DNA from: Monodelphis domestica
Taxonomy: Eukaryota > Chordata > Mammalia > Didelphimorphia > Didelphidae
Reading direction: 5' to 3'
Length of the DNA stretch: 64,000 nt
Assembly (NCBI RefSeq): GCF_027887165.1
Contig: NC_077233.1
Location: forward strand, 178,045,506 to 178,109,505
This document shows positions 23,026 through 35,077 of the stretch, piece by piece (position 1 is the stretch's first letter; each line of letters starts with the position of its first letter). The translations under genes and the position numbers were made by a program. Below the pieces are notes generated by a model. The model saw only the letters and a list, made by a program, of their open reading frames with translations. It was not told the DNA's origin and made no database searches.

Positions 23026-23248
23026 TTGAAAAAGAGAGTGGCAGGGACATATGGCTGAGGCAAGCCCTTATGTGAAGGACCTGAGTCGGGAGCTTCTATA
23101 GTGCAGATTTTCCCCTGCTTCCCAACTTCTCCTCTCCATTCAGAATACTGGGACAATCTACATCTACTGATATATCAGAAAAGAAAATTCTCATCACCAA
23201 AGGTGTTGTGGCCATGAAATGATTCAACATCAGATGCTGAGAGAATTT

Positions 23249-23444
23249 TTTAACCCTTTACTTTCTGTCTTGGAATCAATTCTCTGTTTTGGTTCCAAGG
23301 CAGAAGAGTGGTAAGGGCTAGGCAGTGGGGGTTAAGTGACTTGCCCAGGGTCACACAGCTGGGATGTGTCTGAGGTTAGATTTGAACCTAGAACCTCCCC
23401 TCTCTAGGCCTGGCTCTCAATCCACTGAGCGACCTAGCTGCCTC
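23249..23444 (-). mobile_element. Type A SINE, antisense, with perfect target duplication
   Basis: Complete antisense copy flanked by CTGAGAGAATTT at 23237-23248 and 23445-23456. The perfect 12-bp duplication and low divergence suggest a fairly recent insertion. Confidence 0.95.
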
Positions 23445-23576
23445 CTGAGAGAATTTCTTTATCAATGGAAATGACATTAAAGAAGGGGCATTACCATCTA
23501 CTTTGTTGATGTAGTCTAAAGAGCATGGGACCTTTCCACTTGACTTGCCATTAAATCCTCCAATATGTGTTGTTTC

Positions 23577-23740
23577 CCCCATTAGAATGTGAGCTCTTTC
23601 AGGGCAGAGATTCTCTTACATTTAAAAATTTATATCTCCAATGTTCAGTATAATGCTATAGATACATTAAGTACTTTAATGAATGCTTCATTCATTCATT
23701 CATTCATTCATTCATTCATTCACTCATTCAAGGGGGTATT
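23577..23740 (+). mobile_element. L2 3' end with (ATTC)n
   Basis: 'cccattagaatgtgagctct' and 'ttcagggcagagattctctt' are the L2 3' end; its terminal repeat has expanded to (ATTC)n at about 23688-23728. Confidence 0.8.
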
Positions 23741-23949
23741 ACTTTCTCCTCTTATTCCTACTGAGCAAGAATTTGCAGAGGAATGTTTTATTACTGCAAA
23801 TAGAATGGGCAGAAGAGAAAAGAAAACCCAAGAAGAGCTAATGAAAACCTTCAAGCCCAAATGATCCCTCATTCAGCATCAGAAAGAGGGCATGATAACA
23901 ATGCCAGTAGCCTGGTTCTGTCCAGGGACTTTACCCTGTCTATCCTAAG

Positions 23950-24140
23950 GAGGTAGACTAGTACAGTAGAAATAATACTGGATAAGGAATCAAATAACTT
24001 GGGTTCAAATCCTACCTCTGACACTTAAGTACCTGTGTGTTCTTTGCATCTCATTTTTCTCATCTATAAAATAAAAGAATCAGACTAAAAGCCTCTCTGG
24101 TCCTTTTCATCTCTGCTTTCATGGTCATCCTGTGATCTTC
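23950..24140 (+). mobile_element. CORE-SINE
   Basis: 'aacttgggttcaaatcctac', 'ttctcatctataaaataaaa' and 'agcctctctggtccttttca'. Confidence 0.8.
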
Positions 24141-24517
24141 CTAGTGATGGAGGATAGAACTTCATCATGAAGCGCCTGTGACTCAATCTAAAAGCCATTT
24201 AATCCTCACTCATCACTATGATTCTTTCCAGGCTCTAGTCTACATCCTGGATCCCAAGCAGTAAAGGGCTCAGTTATGAACTCCAGACGAATCCCAAAGA
24301 AACACATACATGACACAAGAACTTGCTACCCTCGTAGAAGAATAGCATCCAGAGTCACGCCTAATAAGGTCCATGAAGCTGGGGAGGGGAAAGTTGGAAA
24401 ATGCCCTCAGTGAGCTCTAGTCCAATCCATAGTCCAACTTAATAGCTATTTAAGCTTGGACTGGTGACTTACTTGTTTTGGGTTTACTTGTTTTATATTT
24501 AAAATGAGTGAGTTCAA

Positions 24518-24695
24518 CATGATGAATATGGAATATGTATTGCATGATAGCATACGTATAACCTAATCCAGATAACTTGTCTTGGGGAGAGGAGATGGAA
24601 GTGGAGGGAGGGAGAAAATACGGATCACAAAATGTCAGAAAACATGTAAAAAATTGCTTCTACATGTAATTGGGAATAAAAAAACAAAATAAAAA
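24518..24695 (+). mobile_element. L1 3' UTR end with target duplication
   Basis: 'gggagggagaaaatacggat' and 'ttgcttctacatgtaattgg' then an A-rich tail. The 21-22-bp flanks (24496-24517 and about 24697-24716) match apart from one substitution and one A. Extreme 5' truncation. Confidence 0.85.
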
Positions 24696-24721
24696 TATTT
24701 AAATGAGTGAGTTTAACTAGA

Positions 24722-24958
24722 TTAAGAACCTTGACCTGGGGTCTAAGGACCCTGACATCTCTGAATCTGTTTCCAGGGTCCATTAATTTGACTTTAGGAT
24801 GTATTTTGGTAACTGAATTTCAACATATTTGGTTTCCTTAGTAACCATCTGTACTTTATTTTATATATTTAAAAACATTATTCTAAGTAGTCATTCAAAG
24901 GCTTCATAAAACTCCCAAAGTGTTCTATAACATAAATAAAAGTTAAGAAACCCTGGCC
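24722..24958. mobile_element. Short hAT-type DNA transposon relic
   Basis: The right end 'gttaagaaaccctgg' and left part 'gacctggggtctaaggaccc' recall the inverted ends of non-autonomous hAT (MER/Charlie-like) elements. About 237 bp, with no transposase. The left terminus is degraded. Confidence 0.5.
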
Positions 24959-25044
24959 TACATGGTCTCCAAGATCTCTTTCAACTCTAAATTTACAGTC
25001 CTATGATCTCTGATGTACAGCCCTACTCTCCACCCCATTCTATA

Positions 25045-25130
25045 ATTTTAAAAAAGCTGCTATGAATATTTTTGTGATGAGTCCGTTTTCTCTCTCTTTG
25101 ATCTCTTTAAAGCATAAACTTAATAGTAAA
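25045..25130 (-). mobile_element. L1 ORF2-end fragment, antisense
   Basis: 'gctgctatgaatatttttgt' and 'tttgatctctttaaagcata' match the antisense L1 segment. Confidence 0.5.
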
Positions 25131-25379
25131 TTTTTGTTCAGTCCTTTCATTCAGGTCTGACACTTCCTGACTCCATTTGGGCTTTTCTTGGGAGAGATAT
25201 TGGTGTCATTTGCCACTTTTTTCTCTAGCTCATTTTACAGGTAGGGAAACTGAGGCAAACAAGGTTAAGCAATTTGTATACAGTCACACAACTAATAAGT
25301 TACTAAGGCCAGATTTGAACTCATGATTTCTGACTCCAGACCTGGAACCCTCTATCCACTGTGCCATCTAGCTGCCTCG
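25131..25379 (-). mobile_element. Type B SINE, antisense, full length
   Basis: 'ctgactccatttgggctttt', 'aggtagggaaactgaggcaa' and 'ctatccactgtgccatctag'. Confidence 0.9.
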
Positions 25380-25987
25380 AAGGGACATTCAAATGTTTTT
25401 AAATTACTGTAATTATAATTTCCCTGGGTTCCTGAAATACCTGGCTGTAGCTAGGGACTCCTCTCCTCAACCTAAACTTTAGTTTACCCAGCTCAACCTA
25501 CATCTACCTGGTCAGTCTACTGAATATTAAGCTCAGTCTGGTTCAGAAATAACTTAAGCAAGTGTCGGTGTCGTCTTTCCTCATTAGACATGTCTAATAT
25601 GATGTTAAGGACTCCCAATACTTGATGGCAGAGCTGTGTTGGGGGCTATTAAAAAATCAATTTCACTGCAAGATAGGTCTCTGGGAATGGGGGTGCCTGG
25701 GGGTGTGCTGTTGATTTAATAGTGAATGGATGAATTTATTTTGGAAATGCAATCACTAAAGTTCAGTCCTTTTAGGGGCTCTATGGGAACTTTGAACTTA
25801 ATTCCAGATCTTTTTTGGGGGGGGCTAATGGATTGCATTGTTTATATTACTCTACCAAAGCAGACTGGCCACTGTTTTATTTTGTTTTGTTTTAATATGT
25901 TATTGAAACATTTTGGTTTTATATCCCAGTCATTGTCCACCCTTCCCTTACCATCTTCTCTTGCGACATAGAAAAATAATTGAGCAG
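25380..25987. other. No feature recognised
   Basis: Unique-looking sequence with no repeat landmarks and no convincing frame. Confidence 0.45.
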
Positions 25988-26180
25988 TACAGCTAGGGAG
26001 CACAGTAGATAGAGTGCCAGGCTTGGAGCTGGGAGGAGTGGGGTTTGACTCTAATCTCAGACATTTCTTAGCTGGGGGACCCTAGGCAAGTCACTTAACC
26101 CTAATTGCCTGGCTAGCCCTTGCTGCTTTCTTTGTCATAGAATTGATACTAAGACAGAAAGTAAAGGTTTAAAAAGAAAG
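25988..26180 (+). mobile_element. Type A SINE, sense
   Basis: 'gagtgccaggcttggagctg', 'cctaggcaagtcacttaacc' and an A-rich tail after 26165. Confidence 0.85.
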
Positions 26181-26329
26181 AAAAAAGAAAACAGCAAAAA
26201 AAAAAAGAATGTCCAATATAGATACTTTGTGTAACAATCATATAATGTTTCCATCCTACATCTCCTACGTCACTTACATGAGGACATGACAGGGGCAGCT
26301 CCTCTCTTCTCTAGGAACTTCACTTAGAA

Positions 26330-26555
26330 CTATGTGGTACCTGGGTTTGGAATCAGGAAGACTCACATTCCTGAGTTCAAATCCAGTTTCAGACACTTAT
26401 TGCCTGTGTGTTTCTGGGCAAGTCACTTAACCTTGTTTGCCTCAGTTTCTCCATCTGTAAAATGAGCTGGAGAAGAAAATGGCAAACCACTCCAGGATCT
26501 TTGCCAAGAAAACTCAAAATGGGGTCATAAAGAGTTGACCGAAACAATATAAGAA
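26330..26555 (+). mobile_element. Type B SINE, sense
   Basis: 'tctgggcaagtcacttaacc', 'gaagaaaatggcaaaccact' and the RTE-like end 'cataaagagttgaccgaaac'. Confidence 0.9.
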
Positions 26556-26647
26556 CTGAACCTTCACTGGTTTTTCCATTACCAAGAATTTAGCATCCTT
26601 TTAGCATTCTTTTCCTATGCGTTGTCTTTGTTATTCCCTTTCTTTTT

Positions 26648-26838
26648 AAAAAACCCTTTTCTTAGAATCAATTCTACATATTGATTCCAAGGCAGAAGAG
26701 CAGTAAGGGCTAAGCAATGGGGATTAAATGACTTGTCCAAAGTCACATAGCTAAGAAGAATCTGAGGCCAATTTGAACCTAGGACCTCCTGTCTCTAGAG
26801 CTGGTGCTCTATCCATTGAGCCACCCAGATGCTCTTAT
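26648..26838 (-). mobile_element. Type A SINE, antisense
   Basis: 'ttccaaggcagaagagcagt' through 'gctctatccattgagccacc'. Confidence 0.9.
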
Positions 26839-26909
26839 ATTATTCTCTTGCTTGTTCTTAAATGACCTGCATGATAAATAGCTGTTCTTTGTTTTATCAT
26901 AGGGGGTTA

Positions 26910-27005
26910 GTTGCCTGGGGCACTTAGAGGGTAAGTGACCAAGGTCACTTGGCCAGCATGTCAGAGGTGGAACTTAAACCCATGTCTTCCTGTCTCTAAA
27001 GCTAT
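26910..27005 (-). mobile_element. CORE-SINE fragment, antisense
   Basis: 'agagggtaagtgaccaaggt' and 'cttaaacccatgtcttcctg'; it stops at the microsatellite. Confidence 0.6.
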
Positions 27006-27027
27006 ATTTTCTTTTTTCTTTTCTTTT

Positions 27028-27206
<179 letters not shown>

Positions 27207-28789
27207 CTTCTTTTTGCCATTACTGATAACCTGAACTAGGTTCTTTTATTGAAAAATAAACTGGCAGAACTTTTAAGGAAAGCATAGCAGCTTTGTAAGT
27301 CTGTGTTCATGGTTAACTATCTCTCAGGCTCTTCCACTTTTTTGACTTCCATCATATTGTGCTAAGGTTTTTGTGCAGAATACTTTAGAAGAGCATTTTA
27401 AGAATGTTTCTATTTGAAAATGTTAGGAAGAAAATGAGGCATCCCCCCCCCCCCCCCCCGACTCCTGCGGCTCCATTCATGCTATGTTTGGAAATTTTTG
27501 ATAAAATTATGAGGCATAAAAAGTTTGAAGCATTGAAGATTAATTTTCCTCCATAAATATATAGATCATAGTCAAATTCTATATGACTAGTTTTGCCCCC
27601 AGCCAAATATTTTCAGTATAATTTCAAAGCAATATCTAAGCAAATGGTGGAACAACAGAGTTGAAAGAACGCTTGGTGTATTGTAACTGTCAGGTTGACA
27701 TTCACAACCTGATGAGTTGTGGAGGAGCGTGGTGCCAGAGTGTGGGGCCATTTTTATTTTAAAATAACAAAGTTGGAAGCTATGTTCAGAAGTAAAATTA
27801 AAGTAAAAGAAAATAAATAATCCATGTCTCCCCTGTTCTGTTTAAATATTAAAGTGTCAACTGCAATTTTGAAATGCCACAAATACACTTGCTGTGTTCC
27901 TGCAAAGTGGTTCATCTGCTTGCTTTTCATGGTCTTTGAGCAGTAATTTCTTCTGAGGAAGGTTTGCCAGCATGTGGAAGTGGGGGTTACATAGAATCTT
28001 TCAGGTCAGAAGGAAAACATACCGTTCACTTCATGATTTTTATCCTCTCTTCCAACTTTCTTCTCCTCCCAATACCGTCTTCCAGAGAATTCCTCCTTAG
28101 TTACCCAGTGGAGTAAGCATAGACACACTCTGACTGCTATTTGAATCCTTTCCTAAAGCTCCTGACTCCTCTTTTTGCCTCAGTTGCCCAGTCACATCAT
28201 TCTTCATAGAATCCTGAGGGACATGGAGTTGACTAACTCAAACAGAACCTCTCTCCTGGGAAAAGAAGCAGGGAGAGGGGATTCAGCCATGGCCCGTAGC
28301 TCAGTCATTCATCTCTGGAGATTTAGAATATTGGGAGATAGAAAGCATTATTTATCTTAGGGCATTTGAGTCCAGGCTAAATTCAGTCTAAGAAAAACTG
28401 GTAATAACATGTGAAATGTTCTCCATGCTGGAATAGGTGACTGGGTTCTCTCATTGCTGCTGATACTTAGTAGATAGAGAAAGAAAGGAGGAGCCCTTTG
28501 GCTGAATTTAGTAGGATTGACAGCATGTCATTTAATTCATAGTAAGAAGGTAAAGGGAGCTAGATGCAAAAGGCATGATAGAATGGGGTCCATCTGGGCT
28601 GGGGTCTCACATGTAGGACCTGATTTAGTGATCCATTGTTTATGTATTCCAGTCACTATTGCCAAGGATTCAGACTCATTGCAAATTTCCAAAATTGGAA
28701 GGATATGATTAAATCTTGTTTTGTATGATGTCATCTTGGCTTCTTTTAAGATCACACTTATTTTACTTTCCTTTAATAGGGTGTGAAAG
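27207..28789. other. Unique stretch with poly(C) and a small hairpin
   Basis: No gene or dispersed repeat recognised. It holds a C17 run at 27443-27459 and a perfect 8-bp inverted repeat, TCAGGTTG (27690-27697) and CAACCTGA (27705-27712), with a 7-base loop. Confidence 0.4.
27443..27459. repeat. C17 homopolymer
   Basis: Seventeen consecutive C residues. Such runs are often assembly-sensitive. Confidence 0.95.
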
Positions 28790-29682
28790 GTCTTCAAAGT
28801 AACAACTTTATTTTTAAAAATTCAAATATATATTTTTTACTATTATATGTAAGAAATTCTTAACACATGCTTTTTACATTTTTGAGTTCCCAAATCTCTT
28901 CCCCTCTTCCCTCATTAAGAATGAAAGCAATTTGATATAGATTATACATGTATAGTTAAACAAACCATAGTTCCATATTAGTCATGTGTTGAAAGAAAAA
29001 CAGAACAAAAAACAAAAACAAACCCAAGAAAAATAAAGTTAAGAAATGTGTTTTCATCTGCATTCAGATTCCATCACTTCTTTCTCTGGAGATGGATAAC
29101 ATTTTTCCAGAATTGTATTGGATCATCGCATTGCTGAAAATAGTTGTAATTATTATGCAATATTGCTAATATTGCATACACTATTCTCCTTCTCACTTCA
29201 CTTTGCATCAGTTTATGTAAGTCTTTCCAGGTTCTTCTGAAAGCATCCTGCTTGTTATTTCTTATAGCACAATCACATTTCATTCCAATCTTGTTCAGCC
29301 ATTCCCCAATTGATAGGCATCCCTTTAATTTCCAATATTTTGCCAACACAAAAAGAGTTGCTATAAATATTTTTGTACATGTAAGTCCTTTTCCTTTTTT
29401 TAAAATCCTTTTGGATACAAATTTATTATTCCTGAGTCAAAGGGTATGCAGTTTTATAGACTTTTTGGCATAGTTCCAAATTGTTCCTCAGTATGGTTCA
29501 ATTAGTTCACAACTCTCCCTTAGTGTCCGTGTCCCAATTTTTCCACCCCACTCCAAATATTTGTCATTTTCCTTTTCTGTCATTATAGCCACTTTGATAG
29601 GTCTGGGGTGGGTACCTCAGAGTTGTTTTAATTTGCATTTCTAATCAAGAATGATTTAGTGAATTTTTTCATATGACTATAA

Positions 29683-30031
29683 TGTATTGGAGGGGTTTGT
29701 GGGTGGTAAAGAGAAAACACGATCCAGGAGAGACAGCTGATAGTTTAAGGTTGGTTCAGAAAGAGAAGAGTGGGCTTTGATCAATTTCCCCCTTCAGTCT
29801 TCTCTCCTCAGCTATGGCTGCTCTCACAGATTGACTCTTGCCCCCTTCCACTACTAGAGCCTAAAAGGTTTCTTCTCAGGACGATGTCTCTCCCCCTTCA
29901 AGCTGTACCACTTACACTTGAGTCAAATTTGGAAAAGGATAACCACTTTAATATAAATTAAGTCAACTAGGGTAACACAAAGAAAATGACTGGCAGGGAA
30001 AGAATAGAAAAAGTGCAAACCCGCTGTCACA
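29683..30031. mobile_element. LTR-like insert inside the L1 (fossil)
   Basis: 349 bp foreign to L1, with TGT and ACA termini. L1 sequence is continuous on either side ('catatgacta' before, 'atagttttgatttcttta' after). The flanking duplication is imperfect (about 4 bp). It is best read as a solo LTR of an endogenous retrovirus, younger than the L1. No internal region is seen and the family is unassigned. Confidence 0.4.
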
Positions 30032-31952
30032 ATAGTTTTGATTTCTTTATCTAAAAGCTACCTGTTAATATCCTTTGACTATAACAGTTGAGGAATGACT
30101 TGTATTCTTATAAATTGGGCTAAGTTTTCTATATATTTGAGAAATTAGACCTTTATCAAGGAAACTTGCTGTAAAAAACGTCCCCATTTTTTCTATTTTC
30201 CTTCTAATGTTCACTACATTGGTTGTGTGTGTATAAAATTTCAAAAAATTTTAATGAAATAAAAATGATCAGTTTTATATTTCATAATATTCTTAATATC
30301 ATTTGTCCATAAAGTCTTCTCTTTTCCAAAGATCTGACAGGTAAATTATACCTTACACTCCAAATTTGCTTACTGTATCACCATTTATATCTGAATTCTT
30401 TACCGATTTTGATTTTATCTTTGTATACAGAGTGAGATGTTGATCTGTACTTAATTTCTACCAAACTACTTCCCATTTTTCACAGCAATTTTTGTCAAAT
30501 GTGAGTTCTTGTCCCAAAAAACTTGGATCTCTGGGTATATCAAACACTAGTTTACTATGGTCATTTATTATTGTGTACTGTATATTTCATCTATTCCACT
30601 GATCTACCAGTCTATTTCTTTGCTAGTATCAGACTTTATTGATGATTACTTTGTAATATGGTTTGAGATCTGTTTTGGTTAAGATATCTTCCTTCACATT
30701 TTTTTTTGATTCCCTTGATATTTGTGACATTTTGTTCTTCAAGATGAATTTTGTTATTATATTTTCCTAGATATATAAAATGATGTTTGGTAGTTTGATT
30801 GGTATGGCACCAAACACAAAAATAATTTAGGTCGAATTGTCATTTTTATCATATTATCTCATTCTACCCATGAACAATTAATATTTTTCTAGTTCTTTAG
30901 ATCAGATTTTATTTGTATGGAAATTGTTTTATAATTCTGTTCATATAATTCCTAGGTTTGCTTTGGCAGGTAGAATCCCAAGTATTTTATATTGTCACAA
31001 TTATTTTAAGTGGAATTTTTGCTTCTTTCATATGTTTCTGGGACTTATTGGTATTATAGGGAAATACTAGTAATTTATGTGGGTTTATTTTATATCTGCA
31101 ACTTTGCTAAAATTGCTAATTATTTCAACTGATTTTCTAGTTAATTCTTTAGGATTTCATAAATATATGATTATATCACCTACAAAGAGTGATAGTTTTG
31201 TTTCCTCATTGTATTCTAAGTTCACTTTCTTTTTTCATTGCTATAGCTAGCATTTCTAATAAATATCATATGTAAACACACACATATATATATATATATA
31301 CATATATATAAAATGCTGAATAATAATGGTCATAAAAGGCATCCTGGCTTGCAAATATCTTATCTTAGTAGGAATACTTCTAGCTCATTCCCATTACAGA
31401 TAATGTTTGCTGATGGTTTTATAAAGATATTACTTATTATTTTAAGGAAAGGTCCATTTTTTCCTATGCTTTCTGTTATCCTTAATAAGAATAAGTGTTG
31501 TATTTTGTCAAAAGCTTTTTCTGAATCTATTGAGATGGTCATATGGTTTCTATTGGTTTTGTTATTGATATAGTAAATTATACTGATGTTTTTCTAACAT
31601 TGAAGTATTCCTAAATTCCTGGTATAAATCCCACATGTCATAATGATCTTTGTGAGATAGTTCTATAATCACCTTGCTAGTATTTTATTTAGATTTTTTT
31701 CATCAATATTCATAAAGGAAAATTGTCTATAGTTTTCTTTCTCTGTTTTTGTTTTTCCTGGTTTAGGTATCAGCACCATAATTCTATGGTAAAAAGAATT
31801 TGTTAGAACTCCTTCTTTGACTATTTTTCTAACTTGGTTACACAATATTAAAATTAATTCTTCTTTAAATGTTTGGTAGAATTCACTATGAATATATTTG
31901 GTCCTTGGTGATTTTTTCTTAGGAGCTCTTTGATAGCTTCTTCAACTCTTTT

Positions 31953-32220
31953 CCTTTCTTTTCCTTTCTTTTCCTTTCTTTTCTTTTCTTTTCTTTTCTT
32001 TTCTTTTCTTTTCTTTTCTTTTCTTTTCTTTTCTTTTCTTTTCTTTAACCCTTACCTTCCATCTTAGAATCAATCCTGTGCATTGGTTCCAAGGCAGAAG
32101 AGTGGTAAGGGCTGGGCAATGGGGGTTAAGTGACTTACCCAGGTTCACATAGCTAGGAAGTGTCTGAGGCCAGATTTGAACCCAGGACATCCCATCTCTA
32201 GTCCTGGCTCTCAATCCACT
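31953..32220 (-). mobile_element. Type A SINE with expanded (TTTTC)n tail
   Basis: The A-rich tail, read on the minus strand, has expanded to about 90 bp of (TTTTC)n. The SINE body follows to 'ctctcaatccact'. Target duplication CTTCAACTCTTTT at 31940-31952 and 32221-32233 is perfect (13 bp). Confidence 0.95.
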
Positions 32221-32301
32221 CTTCAACTCTTTTCTAAAATATGATTCTTTGAGTATTCTATTTCCTCTTCTGTTAATCTGGGTAGTATATATATATATTT
32301 T

Positions 32302-32495
32302 AACCCTTACCTTCCGTCTTGGAATCAATACTTGGGTATTATTTCCAAGGCAGAAGAATGGTAAGGGCTAGGCAATGGGGGTCAAATAACTTGCCCAGGG
32401 TCACATAGCTGGGAAGTGTCTGAGGCCAGATTTGAACCTAGAACCTCCCGTCTCTAGGCCTGGCTCTCAGTCCACTGAGCCACCCAGCTGCCCCC
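32302..32495 (-). mobile_element. Type A SINE, antisense, nested in L1
   Basis: Complete copy. CTGGGTAGT plus a following TATAT stretch occurs just before (from 32278) and just after (from 32496), marking the target duplication. Confidence 0.9.
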
Positions 32496-32744
32496 CTGGG
32501 TAGTTTATATTTTTTTGTAAATATTCATCCATTTCACTTAGATTATAAGACTTATTAGCATATAATTGAACAAAATAACTCTTAATTGCTTTAATTTCCT
32601 CTTCATTGTTGGTGAATTTACCATTTTAATTTTTTATAATGATAATTTTCTTTCTTTTAAATCAAATTTTAAAATTGTTCATGTATTTTATTGGTTGAAA
32701 GTCACAACTTTAAAAAAGTCAATTCTTAGCATCTGTCCAATGTT

Positions 32745-32995
32745 ACTTTAGTCATTAGGGATATAAGGGTTATGAAGAATGATGAAGTTAAGGGACCTGC
32801 CCTCTGCTTAGTTGAGGAAGTACAATAAAAGAATAAGAGAGTGACCTACTTAAGACCATGTATAAATGTAATGGGAGATCAGAGATGAATGAAATCTGTG
32901 TGTACTGGAGAAGCCAAAGAAGGTGTCACTGGAGGACTTAGGATTTCAATAAGGCCTGGAAGAAAACATAGTTAAGAGATGATAGATGACTTATC
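32745..32995 (-). mobile_element. L2-like fragment, antisense
   Basis: 'gggacctgccctctgcttag' and 'aggatttcaataaggcctgg' recall the inverted L2 3' region; weak. Confidence 0.4.
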
Positions 32996-33084
32996 TGGAC
33001 ACTACATGAGGGCACATAAAGGTACTCCCTTTTCTTTAACCATCTTTTCTTGTCTCCGATAAATAATATTTATATGACCATGCC

Positions 33085-33225
33085 ATTTCACTTCATCTAT
33101 AAAATGGGATGATAACAATGTCCCTACTACCTAATTCATAGGATTGTTATAAGGATTAAATGAGATAATATATAGAATATTTTGTAATTCTTAAAGCACA
33201 ATATAAAAATCAGCTATTTTCATTA
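33085..33225 (+). mobile_element. CORE-SINE tail half
   Basis: 'cttcatctataaaatgggat', 'ctaattcataggattgttat' and 'ttaaatgagataatatatag'. Confidence 0.8.
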
Positions 33226-33404
33226 CTTTTCTACTACTGTCTTGATTGCTTCCTCACCAAGTTTCTTTCTGCTGTTTCTATTTTAAAATTTGCCTTATAG
33301 CCTGAATTTTCAAGAGATGATGCTTTTTTGTTGTTGTTGTTGTTTACCAAGGTCCAAATTAAAAAAAAAAACAGGGATGCCAAAATTCATTTAATTAAAC
33401 AATG

Positions 33405-33515
33405 CACGGAGGAAGAAACTGAGGTCAAGTGACTTGATCAAGATCACATTAGTGATAAATAGCAGAGTCAAAGTCAGAATTGACATGGTCTCCCTTCAGA
33501 TTTAACATTCGCTCC
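33405..33515 (-). mobile_element. CORE-SINE, antisense
   Basis: 'aggaagaaactgaggtcaag' and 'tagcagagtcaaagtcagaa'. Confidence 0.7.
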
Positions 33516-34619
33516 CCATTCCTAGACTGAATCTACCCCAGGTGGCAGAGTTTCATGGGGTACAGAGTCTTCTACATTGCCATGGAAAGCACACTTTCAT
33601 TCCTTTTCCAGTCATTTTGTGGCTCTTGTACTCTATGGAGATTAAGTCTTGTAAATCCAGAGAGGTTTTAAAGCTTTTAAGGTAATGAAATTACACAAAA
33701 TATACCAACCTGGGAGTGTTGCCTTGGGCTCAGACAAGACTCCAGGATTTTCCAGTCACCTCAAACTCTACTATGGTGAGCTATTACATGATCTTCAGCA
33801 TATAATGTCCATATTTAAAAGTCACTGCCAAAAGACCTTCAAATCAATATTATCCCCCCCCAGCATTTCTTCACATATTACATTAAAAAAAAAAAGACTA
33901 ATCCCTTGGAGTGTTGTAAAGAAGTTTTAGTGCAGAGCATATATATGTTATAAATGTTTCATCATTATTCTTTGGGATTTATTTAACATTTTAGTCAGCA
34001 GTCCCTTTGGAATTTTGATTGATTACTAGGCAAATTAGACAAGAAAAACCCTATTGTAAGAAGACTGCAAATACAAGCTATCTTTACATATGTTGGAAAT
34101 ACATTTTAGAGATTGCCTCAAATTGAGAAATCTACAAATGTTGTACCACATGATAGAAAAGACCCCTGTAGAAAGGAGGATTTGTTCTTGTTATTAAAGC
34201 CATTAGATGATTACCCGTTTTTCTCTCCAAAGCTCTCTCTTTTATGAGTACTCTTTTAGTTCTGGGAATTTTTAGGGGGTGGGGTGGGTAGAGATTTTTC
34301 TCTGTTTATATTGGTCTCCTTTAGGTACTATATTTCTTAATTGCTTATAGCTTCTAATTAAATAAGATTAGTCATTTATCTTTTAATAAAGGGCTTTACC
34401 CCTGGTTTAAATCAGAAATAAATGAGAGAAAAAGATGGGATGAAGTCTGGGACAGTTCCAGGGAGTAGGAATCAATTGAAAACCCACAAGGAGTTGGCTG
34501 TGTGAATTGTGAATATTCAAACCTAGAAATTCTCCCTGAGTGACTCTGAAAACTTTCTCATATTCAGAAAAAAATTACTCCAGATTTAAACTCTAAGGAA
34601 AACCAAAAGAAACCTCTCA
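33516..34619. other. No feature recognised
   Basis: About 1.1 kb without recognised genes or repeats; AT-rich. Confidence 0.45.
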
Positions 34620-34775
34620 ACACTCATCCTGTATCAGATATTTATGAACTGTGTGAGTGTAGGCAAGCCAGTTCTCTTCTGTGGGTCTCAGTTCTCTCAT
34701 CTGTAAAATGAAGGCTTTGGAATGGATGATCACTGGAATACCACCCAGCTCTAAGGCTGTGATTCCATGATCTAT
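34620..34775 (+). mobile_element. CORE-SINE
   Basis: 'tgtgagtgtaggcaagccag', 'tctcatctgtaaaatgaagg' and 'cagctctaaggctgtgattc'. Confidence 0.75.
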
Positions 34776-34854
34776 GGTATCATTTCCTCCTTCTATTACT
34801 CCATTGAGCATGAGAATGGACCTATCCTATAGGAAAAGAAAATAATGAAAATCA

Positions 34855-35055
34855 TATCACTATATCTCAATTTATAGAGCACTTTTACTTTCAAAGTACT
34901 ACTCAGTTAATTATTTCATTTTATTCTCAGCACAAATATATAAGGTATAGCCACAGGTGGAGAGATGGGAGTTGGTAGATAGGAATATCAATTCAGAAAG
35001 AAGCTAAGTGAACTGTCCAAGATTGAACCAAGAGTCAAAGGTGGAGTCCTGATGA
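34855..35055 (-). mobile_element. MIR-like CORE-SINE, antisense
   Basis: 'atttatagagcacttttact' then 'agctaagtgaactgtccaag' and 'gagtcaaaggtggagtcctg'. Strongly diverged. Confidence 0.6.
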
Positions 35056-35077
35056 CAGCTTAAAGTCATAATGAGAG

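Larger units (their letters stand above)
24410..25020 (+). mobile_element. CORE-SINE split by an L1 end and a hAT-like element
   Basis: The host begins near 24410. It runs to 'aaatgagtgagttcaac', is broken by L1 sequence, resumes with the same words, is broken again at about 24722, and finishes 'ggtctccaagatctctttca'. Confidence 0.65.
28790..32740 (-). mobile_element. Long L1, antisense (3' UTR plus much of ORF2)
   Basis: The antisense 3' UTR starts at a T-rich edge near 28800, then ORF2 runs backwards. A minus-strand frame at 31360-31542 reads 'SEKAFDKIQH', the conserved L1 RT block before the catalytic FADD. ORF2 is split by stops and shifts into short frames, so it is inactive. It contains an LTR-like insert (29683-30031), an AT microsatellite (about 31276-31310) and two type A SINEs. 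The 5' end with ORF1 is missing. Confidence 0.85.
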
